A DNA stretch of 64,000 nucleotides. Origin: UBA6927 sp022447855. Lineage in GTDB: Bacteria; Chloroflexota; Dehalococcoidia; Lucifugimonadales; UBA6927. The stretch spans positions 1-64,000 of the forward strand of contig JAKUTX010000002.1 of assembly GCA_022447855.1 (NCBI GenBank). Reading direction: 5' to 3'. Of the stretch, positions 25,410 to 34,719 are shown in pieces (the first letter of the stretch is position 1; each line of letters starts with the position of its first letter). Under the pieces are notes generated by a model. It saw only the letters and a program-made list of their open reading frames with translations. It had not been told where the DNA came from and searched no databases. Both the position numbers and the translations under genes were made by a program.

Positions 25410-27284
25410 TCATGTATTTGTTACCAAAAGCCACCAACCAGCAAATATTAGACTTGCAAAAAAAATCATTGCAAAAGCATAATGGCTAATTTGTCCAGAC
25501 TGGAAAACTCTTACAATTCGTCCAATTGAATACACAAGTTTTGGCAATCCATCAACCAAAATGTCATTAACTAATTTCCTATCTAAAAGTGCAACCATAT
25601 TGGCAACTATCAATATTATTTTATCAATTACAAATTGATAAAAATCATCGAAGAAAAATTTCCTAATAAGTATGCGCTCTATTCTTTTAAAAATAATCAT
25701 CATCAAGTGATTTTCGAAAAATTTTCTGAAAATCATTACCCATGCTATGAACACTCCCAAAAGAGCTGCCAAAGTTGACAAGATAGCTATCAAGAAATTG
25801 AAGTGATGTTGGCTATATTCAATAAACCATGCATGTAATCCAAAAAAACTATTATTGAATTGAGCCAAAGAAATCCCGAAAACCACTGTTGGAATTGCTA
25901 AAACAATTAAGGGAATCTTCATAAAAACATTCGGCTGATGCTGAACTTCTGTTTGGTATTGAGAATTCTTAAAAAAGACCAAAATCCATAATCTTGCCAA
26001 ATATAATGAACTTAGAACTGTTCCAATTAATAAAACCCCCACGAAAAACCATCCCCTGCCGTCTAAAACTCCCGAAATAATTTCATCTTTACTAAAAAAC
26101 CCAGCAAGCGGGAATATCCCGGCCAGTGAGATTGATCCAATCAAAAACAATACTGCAGTCAATGGCAACTTCTTAAACAATCCGCCCATCTTCATCAGAT
26201 TGGTCTCTCCGGCCAAAGAATGAGATACATTCCCAGAACACAAAAAAAGTATCGCTTTTCCAACCCCATGAGCCAACAGATGTACTACAGCTGCAGAGGC
26301 TGCGCCGCAGCCTAAAGCAAACATCATCAATCCCAAATGACTAATCGTGGAATAAGCCAATACCCGTTTGATATCATGCATGACCATTGCCATGCATGCG
26401 GCTAAAAGAAAACTTGACATTCCCACTAGGGTCACTACCCACATTGCCGTAGAAGAAATTTCAAATAATGGCAACATCCGGGTTACCAAATATACACCTG
26501 CAACCACCATAGTAGCAGCATGGATCAATGCACTTACTGGAGTTGGGCCTTCCATAGCATCAGGCAACCAAACATGAAATGGAACCTGGGCTGATTTCCC
26601 CATCGCTCCAAGAAAGATAAGAATGCTAGCAATCAAAATAGTTTGACTTCCTATCAGGCCACTCTGAGCATAATCGATGATCGTTGATATTTGAAATGTG
26701 CCAGTTGATTTAAAAAGGACAATTATGCCTATTAGTAATGCAACATCACCTATTCGGGTAGTAATAAACGCCTTTTTCGCTGCTTCAGCAGCAGATCTTC
26801 GTTCATACCAAAAGCCTATTAATAAATATGATCCCAATCCTACAAGTTCCCAGGCAAAATAGAGAAAGAGCAAATTGTCTGCTAAGACTAGAGCAAGCAT
26901 AGAGGCTACGAAAAAAGCATTAACCGTAAAAAACCAGCCGAACCTAGGTTCTTTTTTCATATACCCAAATGAATAAACCTGGACAATAAGTGCTACAAAA
27001 GTAATGAGTCCCAATAACAATAATGTCAATCGGTCAACATAAAATCCGAAAATAATTTTAGTTTCAGCAATTTGAAACCATGTCATTTGATCGGATAAAA
27101 ATCCATTCTCAAGGACTTCTGAAACTAAGAACCAAAAAACTACAAAAGCCGCGAAAATCGCAACCAGAGAAAAACCGGCAGCAACAATCCCTTTTTTGAT
27201 CCTGTAGGTAGCCAAAGCTCCCAAGAAAGCAATTAAATTAAGAGCGGGTAACACCCAACTCAAACTCCAAGCTATGCCAAGCAT
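25410..27284 (-). CDS. nuoL: NADH-quinone oxidoreductase subunit L
   Basis: A 624-residue distal proton-pumping subunit of complex I. Characteristic segments are YFAWELVGLGSYLLIGFWYER, the SAQVPFHVWLPDAMEGPTPVSAL channel motif and KRVLAYSTISHLGLMMFALG. The C-terminal 100 residues hold the long lateral amphipathic helix expected of NuoL and a final hydrophobic anchor. The ATG at 27284 has AGAGG five bases upstream and was preferred over a TTG three bases earlier. Confidence 0.96.
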   Translation of the reverse strand: MLGIAWSLSWVLPALNLIAFLGALATYRIKKGIVAAGFSLVAIFAAFVVFWFLVSEVLENGFLSDQMTWFQIAETKIIFGFYVDRLTLLLLGLITFVALIVQVYSFGYMKKEPRFGWFFTVNAFFVASMLALVLADNLLFLYFAWELVGLGSYLLIGFWYERRSAAEAAKKAFITTRIGDVALLIGIIVLFKSTGTFQISTIIDYAQSGLIGSQTILIASILIFLGAMGKSAQVPFHVWLPDAMEGPTPVSALIHAATMVVAGVYLVTRMLPLFEISSTAMWVVTLVGMSSFLLAACMAMVMHDIKRVLAYSTISHLGLMMFALGCGAASAAVVHLLAHGVGKAILFLCSGNVSHSLAGETNLMKMGGLFKKLPLTAVLFLIGSISLAGIFPLAGFFSKDEIISGVLDGRGWFFVGVLLIGTVLSSLYLARLWILVFFKNSQYQTEVQHQPNVFMKIPLIVLAIPTVVFGISLAQFNNSFFGLHAWFIEYSQHHFNFLIAILSTLAALLGVFIAWVMIFRKFFENHLMMIIFKRIERILIRKFFFDDFYQFVIDKIILIVANMVALLDRKLVNDILVDGLPKLVYSIGRIVRVFQSGQISHYAFAMIFFASLIFAGWWLLVTNT

Positions 27285-27304
27285 CAAATCCTCTCAATAA
27301 TAAT

Positions 27305-27622
27305 TTAGCCCTTAAGTGATGAAATTTCGTCAATATTTACTGTTGAAAGATTCCTATAAAGTCTTAAAATGATCGCTACTGCAAGAGCGAATTCTGCAGC
27401 AGCGACGGTAATAATAAAAATTACAAATATCTGACCAAGGATCCTATGATCCATCCCGAAATCTGTGAAGGAAGAATACCCTATCAAATTCACATTCACT
27501 GCATTAAGCATCAACTCAATGGACATCAAAACTAGAATGGAACTACGTCTTGCCAAAACGCCATAAATTCCTATAGAGAACAATGCAGCACTAGCTAGCT
27601 GAAAATGAACTAAATCAATCAT
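27305..27622 (-). CDS. nuoK: NADH-quinone oxidoreductase subunit K
   Basis: A 105-residue, three-helix membrane subunit. The RRSSILVLMSIELMLNAVNVNLI stretch has the conserved membrane glutamate of NuoK, and VAAAEFALAVAIIL has the second. The ATG lies within the last codons of nuoJ (eight-base overlap), so translation is coupled. Normal length for the family. Confidence 0.95.
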   Translation of the reverse strand: MIDLVHFQLASAALFSIGIYGVLARRSSILVLMSIELMLNAVNVNLIGYSSFTDFGMDHRILGQIFVIFIITVAAAEFALAVAIILRLYRNLSTVNIDEISSLKG

Positions 27623-28106
27623 CTGTTTGTCCTACTCTTACCATTACGATTGCTCCAATCAAGGCAATCAATAGAATTATTGAAGCAACCTCAAAAGGTA
27701 TTGCCCATTGGTTAAAAAGCATCTCGCCTATTTTCTCAATAGATATTTCACTAGGTTGGGTGGTCCTGATTTCGGTAAGTAAAATCGAAGCGGCTAGGAG
27801 AACAAAAATGAAAACGCTTGCTAAAATGGCTATCGGTCGATGAGTTTGATCTCTAAGTTCTCGAAAATCTTCAATTTTTGTCAGCATGAGTGCAAATAAT
27901 ATAACTATTACTATAGCTCCTCCATATACTAATATTTGTGCAAGAGCTAAAAATTGCGCAAGTCCCATCAAAAACAATCCCGCTACCCCTATAAGAGAAA
28001 CAAAAAGTCCTAATGCAGCATAAACAATGTTCTTAGCTATTACGACTGTAATAGCCCCGCCTAATGTAAGGATATTAGCTACATAAAAAAATATTAATTC
28101 TGACAA
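27615..28106 (-). CDS. nuoJ: NADH-quinone oxidoreductase subunit J
   Basis: A 163-residue membrane subunit with five hydrophobic segments. The LAQILVYGGAIVIVILFALML segment, with its pi-bulge region of the family, identifies NuoJ. The start is TTG at 28106 with AGGT upstream; no ATG is available at a suitable position. The end overlaps nuoK. Confidence 0.93.
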   Translation of the reverse strand: MSELIFFYVANILTLGGAITVVIAKNIVYAALGLFVSLIGVAGLFLMGLAQFLALAQILVYGGAIVIVILFALMLTKIEDFRELRDQTHRPIAILASVFIFVLLAASILLTEIRTTQPSEISIEKIGEMLFNQWAIPFEVASIILLIALIGAIVMVRVGQTDD

Positions 28107-28149
28107 AATATCTACCTAAAAGCTACAAAACATAATTTATTTAACTTTA

Positions 28150-28719
28150 TTAAGGACCTTTTTTAGGAATAAAATCAATAGGCACTCTACGAACTCTATT
28201 AATAACCTCAGGAGGTTTTTTAGAAGATTGCGGTGTGCCATTGTTTTTTTCAGGCTGCTTTGGCACCCAATTGCTCTCCTCTTGATAAAATTTGCCCATC
28301 TCAAGCAGAGTGGGCAAATTCACACGATTCGCATTCCTTTCGTATTTACTTAATTCATGTTCTCGACTCATTTCAATAGCATCGAAATTACATACATCTA
28401 CACATATTCCACATAAGATACATCTACCCAAGTTAATTTCGAATGTATCAATAATTTTTCGCCTATTACTTCTACCTGATTCATAAAAATCGTTATCCTT
28501 CATTTCTGCAGTCATACATAATGTTGGGCAATTTCGCACACAAACCATACATCCTGTGCAATAAGGTTCACCAACTTGGAAATCCCAAGTCAGGGCAGGA
28601 AACCCCATATATCTTTCCTCAATTTGCAGTCTCTTATCCTTTGCAGGATATTGAGCCGTTACTGGCTTACGCAAACTTGTAGTTAATGTCAGAGTTAGTC
28701 CTTTTAAAAAGTTGATCAT
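28150..28719 (-). CDS. nuoI: NADH-quinone oxidoreductase subunit I (two [4Fe-4S])
   Basis: A 189-residue ferredoxin-like subunit that carries two tetranuclear iron-sulfur clusters of the electron wire. The two motifs are CTGCMVCVRNCP and CILCGICVDVCN; the second has Asn instead of Pro after the fourth cysteine. After the core, a Lys/Pro/Asn-rich tail of about 60 residues follows, longer than minimal NuoI. The ATG at 28719 overlaps the nuoH stop as ATGA, which fixes the start; the frame stays open upstream into nuoH but that is not used. Confidence 0.95.
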   Translation of the reverse strand: MINFLKGLTLTLTTSLRKPVTAQYPAKDKRLQIEERYMGFPALTWDFQVGEPYCTGCMVCVRNCPTLCMTAEMKDNDFYESGRSNRRKIIDTFEINLGRCILCGICVDVCNFDAIEMSREHELSKYERNANRVNLPTLLEMGKFYQEESNWVPKQPEKNNGTPQSSKKPPEVINRVRRVPIDFIPKKGP

Positions 28720-29843
28720 AAACTTTCGGGTTTCCTCAGTTCGCTCGCAGGAATTATCTTCCGAGCGCTTGATTTTGATTTCGATCCCGGACGCAAATGA
28801 ATTATATACAAAGTAATCAATAAAGTTGAGGCAGATAAAATTGAAAGGACCCAAAGAGGGAAATCATAAAAGATTACAAAAGCTGTGAGAATTATATTTA
28901 CAAAAGACATGGGAACTAAAAGTTGCCAACCAAATGCCATTAACTGATCTATCCGCAACCTAGGATAAGTTCCCCTAATCCAGAAAATCAATAGTACAAT
29001 CAAGAAAATCTTTAAAGCAAAAAGAAAGATTGAAAGCATCTCCCCATATATTCCAGTAAGTGGTATCTGTGGCCACCCCCATCCACCAAGAAACAACAGT
29101 GCTGCAAGAGTTGCAACCGTAAATGTATTCACATACTCCGCAAAGAAAAATATAGCCCAATGAACGCCGCTATATTCAACAAAAGGACCTCCAACAACCT
29201 CCGATTCTGCATGGTGAATATCAAACGGCGTCCTTCCTAATTCAGCTAATCCTGCCGTCAAAAACAAGAAGAATCCCATTGGTTGAATTAAGATATACGC
29301 TAATGAAGATTGTGCATTAACTATCTCAACAAGATTTAAGGAATTGGCTAAAATTGTTATCGCTAAAATAGCCATAATAAAAGGAATTTCATAACTTACT
29401 AATTGACCTGCAGCTCTTAATCCCCCAAGCATTCCGTATTTGTTTGCAGAACCCCATCCTGCTAAGACCAATCCCATAACCGATAAAACAGAAATGGCTG
29501 CTATGTAAAACAACCCATAATTTAAATTACTTAAAACAATACCTTCTGAAATCGGAATGGTTACCCATAACAATACTGCTGGAACAAAAACCAATATTGG
29601 GGCAGTCCAATAAATCCTCTTGTCAGACCAATCTGGAAGTATATCTTCTTTTGTTAGCAACTTTATTGCATCTGCCAATGGCTGCATCGCCCCATGAAAT
29701 CCTACTCGCATAGGCCCAATCCTCATTTGAATTCGAGCCAGTGTTTTCCTTTCTAACCAAGTCAAAAACAAGACCATCAAAGACAACATCATAATTAAAA
29801 AAAATGCGCTTGCTATAAGCCAAATGGTATTTGTCCAACTCAT
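28716..29843 (-). CDS. nuoH: NADH-quinone oxidoreductase subunit H
   Basis: A 375-residue, eight-helix subunit that forms most of the quinone-binding cavity. Seen: ERKTLARIQMRIGPMRVG near the N-terminus, the ADAIKLLTKEDILP loop, AELGRTPFDIHHAESEVVGG and the FWIRGTYPRLRIDQLMAFGW motif. A Lys/Ser-rich C-terminal tail follows the last helix. CAGGTG precedes the start. It overlaps nuoI by four bases. Confidence 0.96.
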   Translation of the reverse strand: MSWTNTIWLIASAFFLIMMLSLMVLFLTWLERKTLARIQMRIGPMRVGFHGAMQPLADAIKLLTKEDILPDWSDKRIYWTAPILVFVPAVLLWVTIPISEGIVLSNLNYGLFYIAAISVLSVMGLVLAGWGSANKYGMLGGLRAAGQLVSYEIPFIMAILAITILANSLNLVEIVNAQSSLAYILIQPMGFFLFLTAGLAELGRTPFDIHHAESEVVGGPFVEYSGVHWAIFFFAEYVNTFTVATLAALLFLGGWGWPQIPLTGIYGEMLSIFLFALKIFLIVLLIFWIRGTYPRLRIDQLMAFGWQLLVPMSFVNIILTAFVIFYDFPLWVLSILSASTLLITLYIIHLRPGSKSKSSARKIIPASELRKPESL

Positions 29844-29872
29844 CTAAGCACCTGAAACAAAAAGAGCATAAT

Positions 29873-31006
29873 TTACCGATCTACCTCACCAAGAATTAAA
29901 TCAAGCGAGCCCAGAACCATTACCACATCTGCAACGTAAGCATCTCTCAACAAATACTGCAACGCCTGTAAATTAGCAAAAGAAGGTGCTCTAACTTTAA
30001 CTCTGTAAGGTTTGTCTGAACCATCACTAACCAAAAAAACACCAAAATCTCCTCTTGGAGATTCAGTTCTTACATAAACTTCTCCCTCTGGAGGTCTTGG
30101 AATTCTTCGTACAGGAGCAGAAATTTCCCCTGCATCCATTTGTTCCATGGCTTGAACAATAATGGACAGGGACTGACGCATTTCTTCCATTCTGACATAA
30201 TATCTGTCCCAACAATCTCCAGAACTTCCTACAGGAATACCAAAATCAAATCGGTCATAAAGCCCATATGGTTCAGAAATACGTATGTCTTCTGGAACCC
30301 CACATGCTCTCAACAAAGGACCAGAAAGCCCAAAATCAATAGCTGTTTTAGCATCAATGGATCCAACACCTTTTGTTCTGGCCAAAAACATTTCATTTTC
30401 TGAAAGAAGCTGATCACATTCTTCAATACCTTTTTCTAAATGTTTAATTAAAGTTTTCATTTTTTCTTGAAAATCATCTGGAAGATCTTCTTTAACTCCT
30501 CCAATACGGAAATAGTTATGCATCATACGCGCACCCGTGACACTCTCAAAAAGATTTTGAACCCGCTCTCTTTCACGGAAACCATACAATATTGGTGTCA
30601 TAGCTCCAGCGTCTAAGCCGTAAACCCCATAAAACAACATGTGGCTCGCAATTCGATTTAATTCAGACATTATTACTCTAATGTACTCTGCTCTCTCAGG
30701 AACTTGGATTTGCATTAATTTTTCAACTGCAAGCACATAAGCCCATTCACAATTAAGATTCGACACATAATCTAGTCTGTCAAATAACGTAACTACTTGG
30801 GAATATTGTTCTCCTTCAGAAAGTTTTTCAGAACCTCTATGAAGATAACCGATATGAGATTCAGATCGAATAACCTTTTCCCCGTCGATCCAAATTAATA
30901 ACCGAAAAACTCCATGAGTGCTCGGGTGTTGGGGACCCATATTCACCATCAAGTCCAGTGCATCACCATCTGGTGTTACGACACGAGATTGTTCAGATAT
31001 TTTCAT
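29873..31006 (-). CDS. nuoD: NADH-quinone oxidoreductase subunit D
   Basis: A 377-residue 49-kDa-type subunit that shapes the quinone site with NuoB. Seen: MVNMGPQHPSTHGVFRLL, with the quinone-site histidine, and SHIGYLHRGSEKL, the SDPF-like conserved loops, and VRRIPRPPEGEVYVRTESPRGDFG near the C-terminus. It is separate from nuoC, not fused. The ATG at 31006 overlaps the nuoC stop in a TAATG junction; a GTG six bases earlier is less likely. Confidence 0.96.
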   Translation of the reverse strand: MKISEQSRVVTPDGDALDLMVNMGPQHPSTHGVFRLLIWIDGEKVIRSESHIGYLHRGSEKLSEGEQYSQVVTLFDRLDYVSNLNCEWAYVLAVEKLMQIQVPERAEYIRVIMSELNRIASHMLFYGVYGLDAGAMTPILYGFRERERVQNLFESVTGARMMHNYFRIGGVKEDLPDDFQEKMKTLIKHLEKGIEECDQLLSENEMFLARTKGVGSIDAKTAIDFGLSGPLLRACGVPEDIRISEPYGLYDRFDFGIPVGSSGDCWDRYYVRMEEMRQSLSIIVQAMEQMDAGEISAPVRRIPRPPEGEVYVRTESPRGDFGVFLVSDGSDKPYRVKVRAPSFANLQALQYLLRDAYVADVVMVLGSLDLILGEVDR

Positions 31007-31500
31007 TACCACTCTTTATAATCATAAAATGGCACCTCTTTCCTTCCCGGAAATTGGTATCCTTCAAATTCAAATCCGTCCCAAAGTAGAAGTGGCATAG
31101 GATTAGGATGGCCAGTAAATTCTACTCCATACAAATCATGCGCTTCTCGTTCGAACCATTCTGCTGCTCGCCAAACCGGTTCTACAGAAGGAACTCTGAG
31201 ATCTTCAAAAGTTACGTCAGCTTTAACCACAAATTTATGCCGAAAGGATAAAGAATAAAGATGATAATTAACTTCGAGCCTATCCTTATAATCAACTACC
31301 GAAATACAACGTAAATAATCACAATCCAAAAGTGGATTCATTTTACTTATAAGGCATGTTTGTCGTATAAGATTCGGTTTTACAATCATAATGATTTCAT
31401 CATTATGTTCTTTGAATTGAACCGGAAGCTCCGAGAAAATTTCAGGAAGCAAATCAAAAATTTGAATATTTTCAGTATTTGAAGATTCCTTAGAATCCAT
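31006..31500 (-). CDS. nuoC: NADH-quinone oxidoreductase subunit C
   Basis: A 164-residue 30-kDa-type subunit of the peripheral arm. The signature AEWFEREAHDLYGVEFTGHP is intact, followed by LLWDGFEFEGYQFPGRKEVP at the C-terminus. The first 20 or so residues are hydrophilic and poorly conserved in style. The start at 31500 has AAGGA nine bases upstream; the TTG six bases earlier was rejected. Ends in a TAATG overlap with nuoD. Confidence 0.94.
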   Translation of the reverse strand: MDSKESSNTENIQIFDLLPEIFSELPVQFKEHNDEIIMIVKPNLIRQTCLISKMNPLLDCDYLRCISVVDYKDRLEVNYHLYSLSFRHKFVVKADVTFEDLRVPSVEPVWRAAEWFEREAHDLYGVEFTGHPNPMPLLLWDGFEFEGYQFPGRKEVPFYDYKEW

Positions 31501-31523
31501 TTTCAAATCCTTACCTTTTTATA

Positions 31524-32033
31524 CTACTTAGTACCTTTAGCTTCTGACAAAATTTTCTCTTGCAGCTGCATTACACCATACATTAAGGCTTCAGGACGAG
31601 GAGGACAACCTGGAACATAGACGTCAACAGGAATAATATGATCTACTCCCATCACCACTGAATAAGACCTATAGTAAGGCCCTCCATTAGTAGCACAACT
31701 ACCCATCGCAATTACCCATTTAGGATCAGGCATTTGTTCATAAAGTAATTTGATAGGATCAGCCATTTTTTTGACAACTGTTCCGGCCACAATCATTACA
31801 TCAGCCTGCCTCGGAGAAGGCCAAGTCACTACGCCGAATCTATCTAAATCATGGTGTGACATATGGGTGCTAATCATCTCAATGGCACAACACGCAAGCC
31901 CAAATGATAATGTCCATAGGGAAGACTTTCTTGCTTGAGCAAACAATTCATCTGACTTGCAAACCAACGCATTAGGTAGCACTCGTTGAAAAATTGTCTC
32001 ATCTGGAACAGTTTCAGAAAAATCTATCCCCAT
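31524..32033 (-). CDS. nuoB: NADH-quinone oxidoreductase subunit B
   Basis: A 169-residue subunit carrying cluster N2, the last electron donor to quinone. The four ligand cysteines lie in SFGLACCAIEM (two adjacent), AMGSCATNGGPY and VPGCPPRPEALMYG. The ATG at 32033 follows AAGGAAGG; the upstream ATG at 32054 has no ribosome binding site. The gene overlaps the end of nuoA by ten bases. Confidence 0.95.
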   Translation of the reverse strand: MGIDFSETVPDETIFQRVLPNALVCKSDELFAQARKSSLWTLSFGLACCAIEMISTHMSHHDLDRFGVVTWPSPRQADVMIVAGTVVKKMADPIKLLYEQMPDPKWVIAMGSCATNGGPYYRSYSVVMGVDHIIPVDVYVPGCPPRPEALMYGVMQLQEKILSEAKGTK

Positions 32034-32392
32034 TTCAAAACCTTCCTTTGCCATGCGTATATCAGGCCAAATATTAGAATAGCCATAAACAATATCATTT
32101 CATAAAAAACTATCGGATTTGATTTGGCAAAAATCATAGCCCATGGAAACAAAAATATCGCCTCAACATCAAATACCAAAAACAAGATTGCGAATACATA
32201 ATATCTGATGCGAACTTGAGTCCACTGAAACGGACTGGGCCTGATACCACATTCATAAGGCAACTGCTTATCAGAGGAAGGCCGACTAGGGGCAACAATT
32301 CTCGATAGTGCAAACAAAAAAAGTACGGCCATTAATCCAATCGCCGCAACTATTATCACTGCAGTCCAGTTAACTGCAAACTCCGTAGACAT
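32024..32392 (-). CDS. nuoA: NADH-quinone oxidoreductase subunit A
   Basis: A 122-residue, three-helix membrane subunit. The KQLPYECGIRP loop contains the conserved cysteine of NuoA, and VFDVEAIFLFPWA in helix 2 carries the conserved acidic residues. Two ATG codons are adjacent; the second (32392) sits five bases from AGGAGG and is preferred. It is the first gene of the eleven-gene nuo operon; a promoter lies just upstream. Confidence 0.94.
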   Translation of the reverse strand: MSTEFAVNWTAVIIVAAIGLMAVLFLFALSRIVAPSRPSSDKQLPYECGIRPSPFQWTQVRIRYYVFAILFLVFDVEAIFLFPWAMIFAKSNPIVFYEMILFMAILIFGLIYAWQRKVLKWG

Positions 32393-32430
32393 CATTTCCT
32401 CCTGATGCAGGGAACTAGCATATCGGCCGA

Positions 32431-32439
32431 ATTATAGCA
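32431..32439 (-). promoter_or_regulatory. Extended -10 promoter of the nuo operon
   Basis: On the minus strand TGC-TATAAT is a consensus extended -10 (TATAAT at 32431-32436, TG element at 32438-32439). The -35 region is weak. Transcription would start near 32424, about 30 bases before nuoA. Confidence 0.55.
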
Positions 32440-32492
32440 CACAGAACATTTCCAAAGTTAAATTAATTGACTTAAAAGTGTTGTAAATCTAA

Positions 32493-33497
32493 CTAGCCAT
32501 AAAACCTTGCCAATTCATCCCGCTCAAACAATGGCAAGGAAATGATTTCCTCATTTCCTTTGCTTAATTTCAGACCACAATCTGCTGAGACGATTTCTCC
32601 GATTTGGAATGCAGGAAAACCTTGAGATTCTAAAGATTGAATCAATTCATCCAATCCTTCATTTTTGACTGTAGCAATCAAAGCCCCTGAAGAAATCAAC
32701 CCTAAAGGATTTAATCCCAAAGCGTCACAAACCGTACGTGTTTCAGGCAATATACTAATTTCTGACAAATTAACTAAAACTCCAACATTAGAAGCAATCG
32801 ACAATTCACTTAGGGCTGTTGATAATCCACCCTCTGTGATGTCATGCATGGATGTCACAAAAGGGTTCTTAGCTACAATTGAAGATTGATTGAGGACACT
32901 AATACCTGGATTCCATAAATAGCTTGCTGCTCTTTCAATAGTTTCAGAATTGATTCCCTCATTTAATAATTCTGAGGATGATTCTCGAGCCAAAATTGCT
33001 GTACCTTCTATTGCAATACCATTTGTCATTACAATACGGTCACCAATTTGAGCATCCTTTGTCTTGATTATATCCGAACCAAAAGCTTCTCCAATCATCG
33101 TTCCACAGCCTATAGGCTTTTGAATTCCCGAAACTATTTCTGTATGGCCTCCTACCAAGGCAATATTCAACTTATCGCAAGCTGAAATCACTTGTTCAAA
33201 AACCAACCGTATTTCACTTTCTGAATATGTTTTGGGAAATAATAATGTAGCCAAAAACCATTTTGGAACTGCTCCGGAGACGGCTACATCATTAGCATTA
33301 ATTTGAACAAGGTACCAACCAAGAAATTCAGTTGCGAATGTCACAGGGTCAGAGCTAACTACCATTGCCCGGTCCTGAAAATCAATTACCGCGGAATCTT
33401 CCCCCACTGAAGGACCGAGAATGACCCTCGAATCAGAATTCGTTAAGCCACTCAATAATTCTGATAAAAATGAATTGCTTAATTTTCCTGGTATCAT
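32493..33497 (-). CDS. AIR-synthase-related (PurM superfamily) protein
   Basis: A 334-residue ATP-binding protein of the PurM/HypE/ThiL/SelD superfamily. Seen: GEDSAVIDF near residue 32 (phosphate/metal region), INANDVAVSGAVPKWFLATLL typical of the N-domain, VGGHTEI near 117 and the HDITEGGLSTALSELS stretch of the C-domain. It is not PurM itself, which is encoded at 56.3-57.3 kb, and it lacks the C-terminal PCYG-like site of HypE. Uncharacterised 'AIR synthase-related' proteins of this form are widespread. It is seven bases downstream of a DNA methyltransferase gene and probably co-transcribed. The reaction is unknown. Confidence 0.75.
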   Translation of the reverse strand: MIPGKLSNSFLSELLSGLTNSDSRVILGPSVGEDSAVIDFQDRAMVVSSDPVTFATEFLGWYLVQINANDVAVSGAVPKWFLATLLFPKTYSESEIRLVFEQVISACDKLNIALVGGHTEIVSGIQKPIGCGTMIGEAFGSDIIKTKDAQIGDRIVMTNGIAIEGTAILARESSSELLNEGINSETIERAASYLWNPGISVLNQSSIVAKNPFVTSMHDITEGGLSTALSELSIASNVGVLVNLSEISILPETRTVCDALGLNPLGLISSGALIATVKNEGLDELIQSLESQGFPAFQIGEIVSADCGLKLSKGNEEIISLPLFERDELARFYG

Positions 33498-33504
33498 CTA
33501 ATAT

Positions 33505-34719
33505 CTACCGCTTCTGAAAAAGGACAATTCTATTAGTATTTGTTCCCTTTTCACCATTCATGATTCCCCAAATATTAGATGTCTTTGTGAAATTTTGAGA
33601 ATTGATTAAAACACCTAAACACTCAATATCTAGACCTTCGGACGCCTCAACAACCAACTCCTCTAGCAGAATTCTTCTAGATCGAATTTCTCCAACTTCG
33701 AAAACTAAGTAGCCTCCTGGTTTTAAGATCCGCACTTGCTCTCTTAAAACCTCTTTGACCATAAATTTCCACTCTTCCGAAGATCTATATGTCGGAATAA
33801 TATTTGCTGTGGATTCTAAACCTGAAAACCAATTCCTCATCCAATTATCCGAGGAATAATCAACCACATCTAGAAATGGTGGTGAAGTAACAACAAGTGC
33901 AACCGAACTATCTTTAAGGTGTGGGGTGTTTTCAGCAAGTCCCGTTGACAAAAAATATTCCGTTTGTGAAGAAGCATTTTTATCACGTAACAAAGATTTA
34001 CTTTTTCGCAAAATGATATTTTTCAAATCTCGTTGCGGGGGAATCAATCCATACTTTTTGTTTATCTTTCGTTGTGAAATTGCAGAAACAGCCTGATTAG
34101 GAGGTAGTGTTCTTCCAGAGAAAAACCCAGAAGAGTGTCCTGCTAATCTATTTAGACAAACCATTCTGATCCAATCCAAAACTGGATTGTTGACACTGAG
34201 TCCTGTTCCAAGATGTTCCAAAAACAATTCTCTTAAAAACCTGATTTGGTTAAAAGTCTTCGGGTGAAAAAATTCAAGAAAATCTAATTCATGGTCATTA
34301 ATTTTAGAATTGCTATTAGAAAACCTAATGGTATCTAGACAGTTCGAAATTTCTTCAATTGAAGGTGGATTCATTCTTGGTCTAATTAAGAAAACAGACA
34401 ACGGATTAATATCATTTCCCGATGGAATTCGTCCGTTCAGCCTAGCTTCAAGAGCTGTTGTTCCTCTACCCATAAATGGATCATGAACAATATCACCAAA
34501 CCCAGAAAGTCTAGTAATAAAAAACTTAGGTAGTTCTGATTTAAAACACGCTCTGTAACTTATTTCATGAAGAGAATTCCCTTGCCGTTGCTTTGACGTC
34601 CAAAATTGGTTCACAAAGTAATCAACACCATTTTTAGAATAACTAGAAGTTATCCCATACTCATTAAATGCTAAAATTTGATCCAGAATATGATCCTGAA
34701 AGACTGCCTGCGTAATCAT
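33505..34719 (-). CDS. DNA methyltransferase, beta class (N4-cytosine or N6-adenine)
   Basis: A 404-residue amino-methyltransferase. SAM-binding motif I is HDPFMGRGTTALEA around residues 78-92; the catalytic motif IV is VTSPPFLDVVDYS around residue 276. TSPPF rather than DPPY suggests N4-cytosine, but does not exclude adenine. The long segment between them is likely the target-recognition part, with GHSSGFFSGRTLPPNQA included. A C-terminal GGYLVFEVGEI strand completes the fold. No restriction endonuclease gene is next to it, so it is a solitary methylase. The downstream PurM-like gene is seven bases away. Confidence 0.85.
   Translation of the reverse strand: MITQAVFQDHILDQILAFNEYGITSSYSKNGVDYFVNQFWTSKQRQGNSLHEISYRACFKSELPKFFITRLSGFGDIVHDPFMGRGTTALEARLNGRIPSGNDINPLSVFLIRPRMNPPSIEEISNCLDTIRFSNSNSKINDHELDFLEFFHPKTFNQIRFLRELFLEHLGTGLSVNNPVLDWIRMVCLNRLAGHSSGFFSGRTLPPNQAVSAISQRKINKKYGLIPPQRDLKNIILRKSKSLLRDKNASSQTEYFLSTGLAENTPHLKDSSVALVVTSPPFLDVVDYSSDNWMRNWFSGLESTANIIPTYRSSEEWKFMVKEVLREQVRILKPGGYLVFEVGEIRSRRILLEELVVEASEGLDIECLGVLINSQNFTKTSNIWGIMNGEKGTNTNRIVLFQKR

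Noticed and set aside
28719..28854. Longer NuoI start extending into nuoH
   Set aside because: The ATGA overlap with the nuoH stop and the family N-terminus place the start at 28719.
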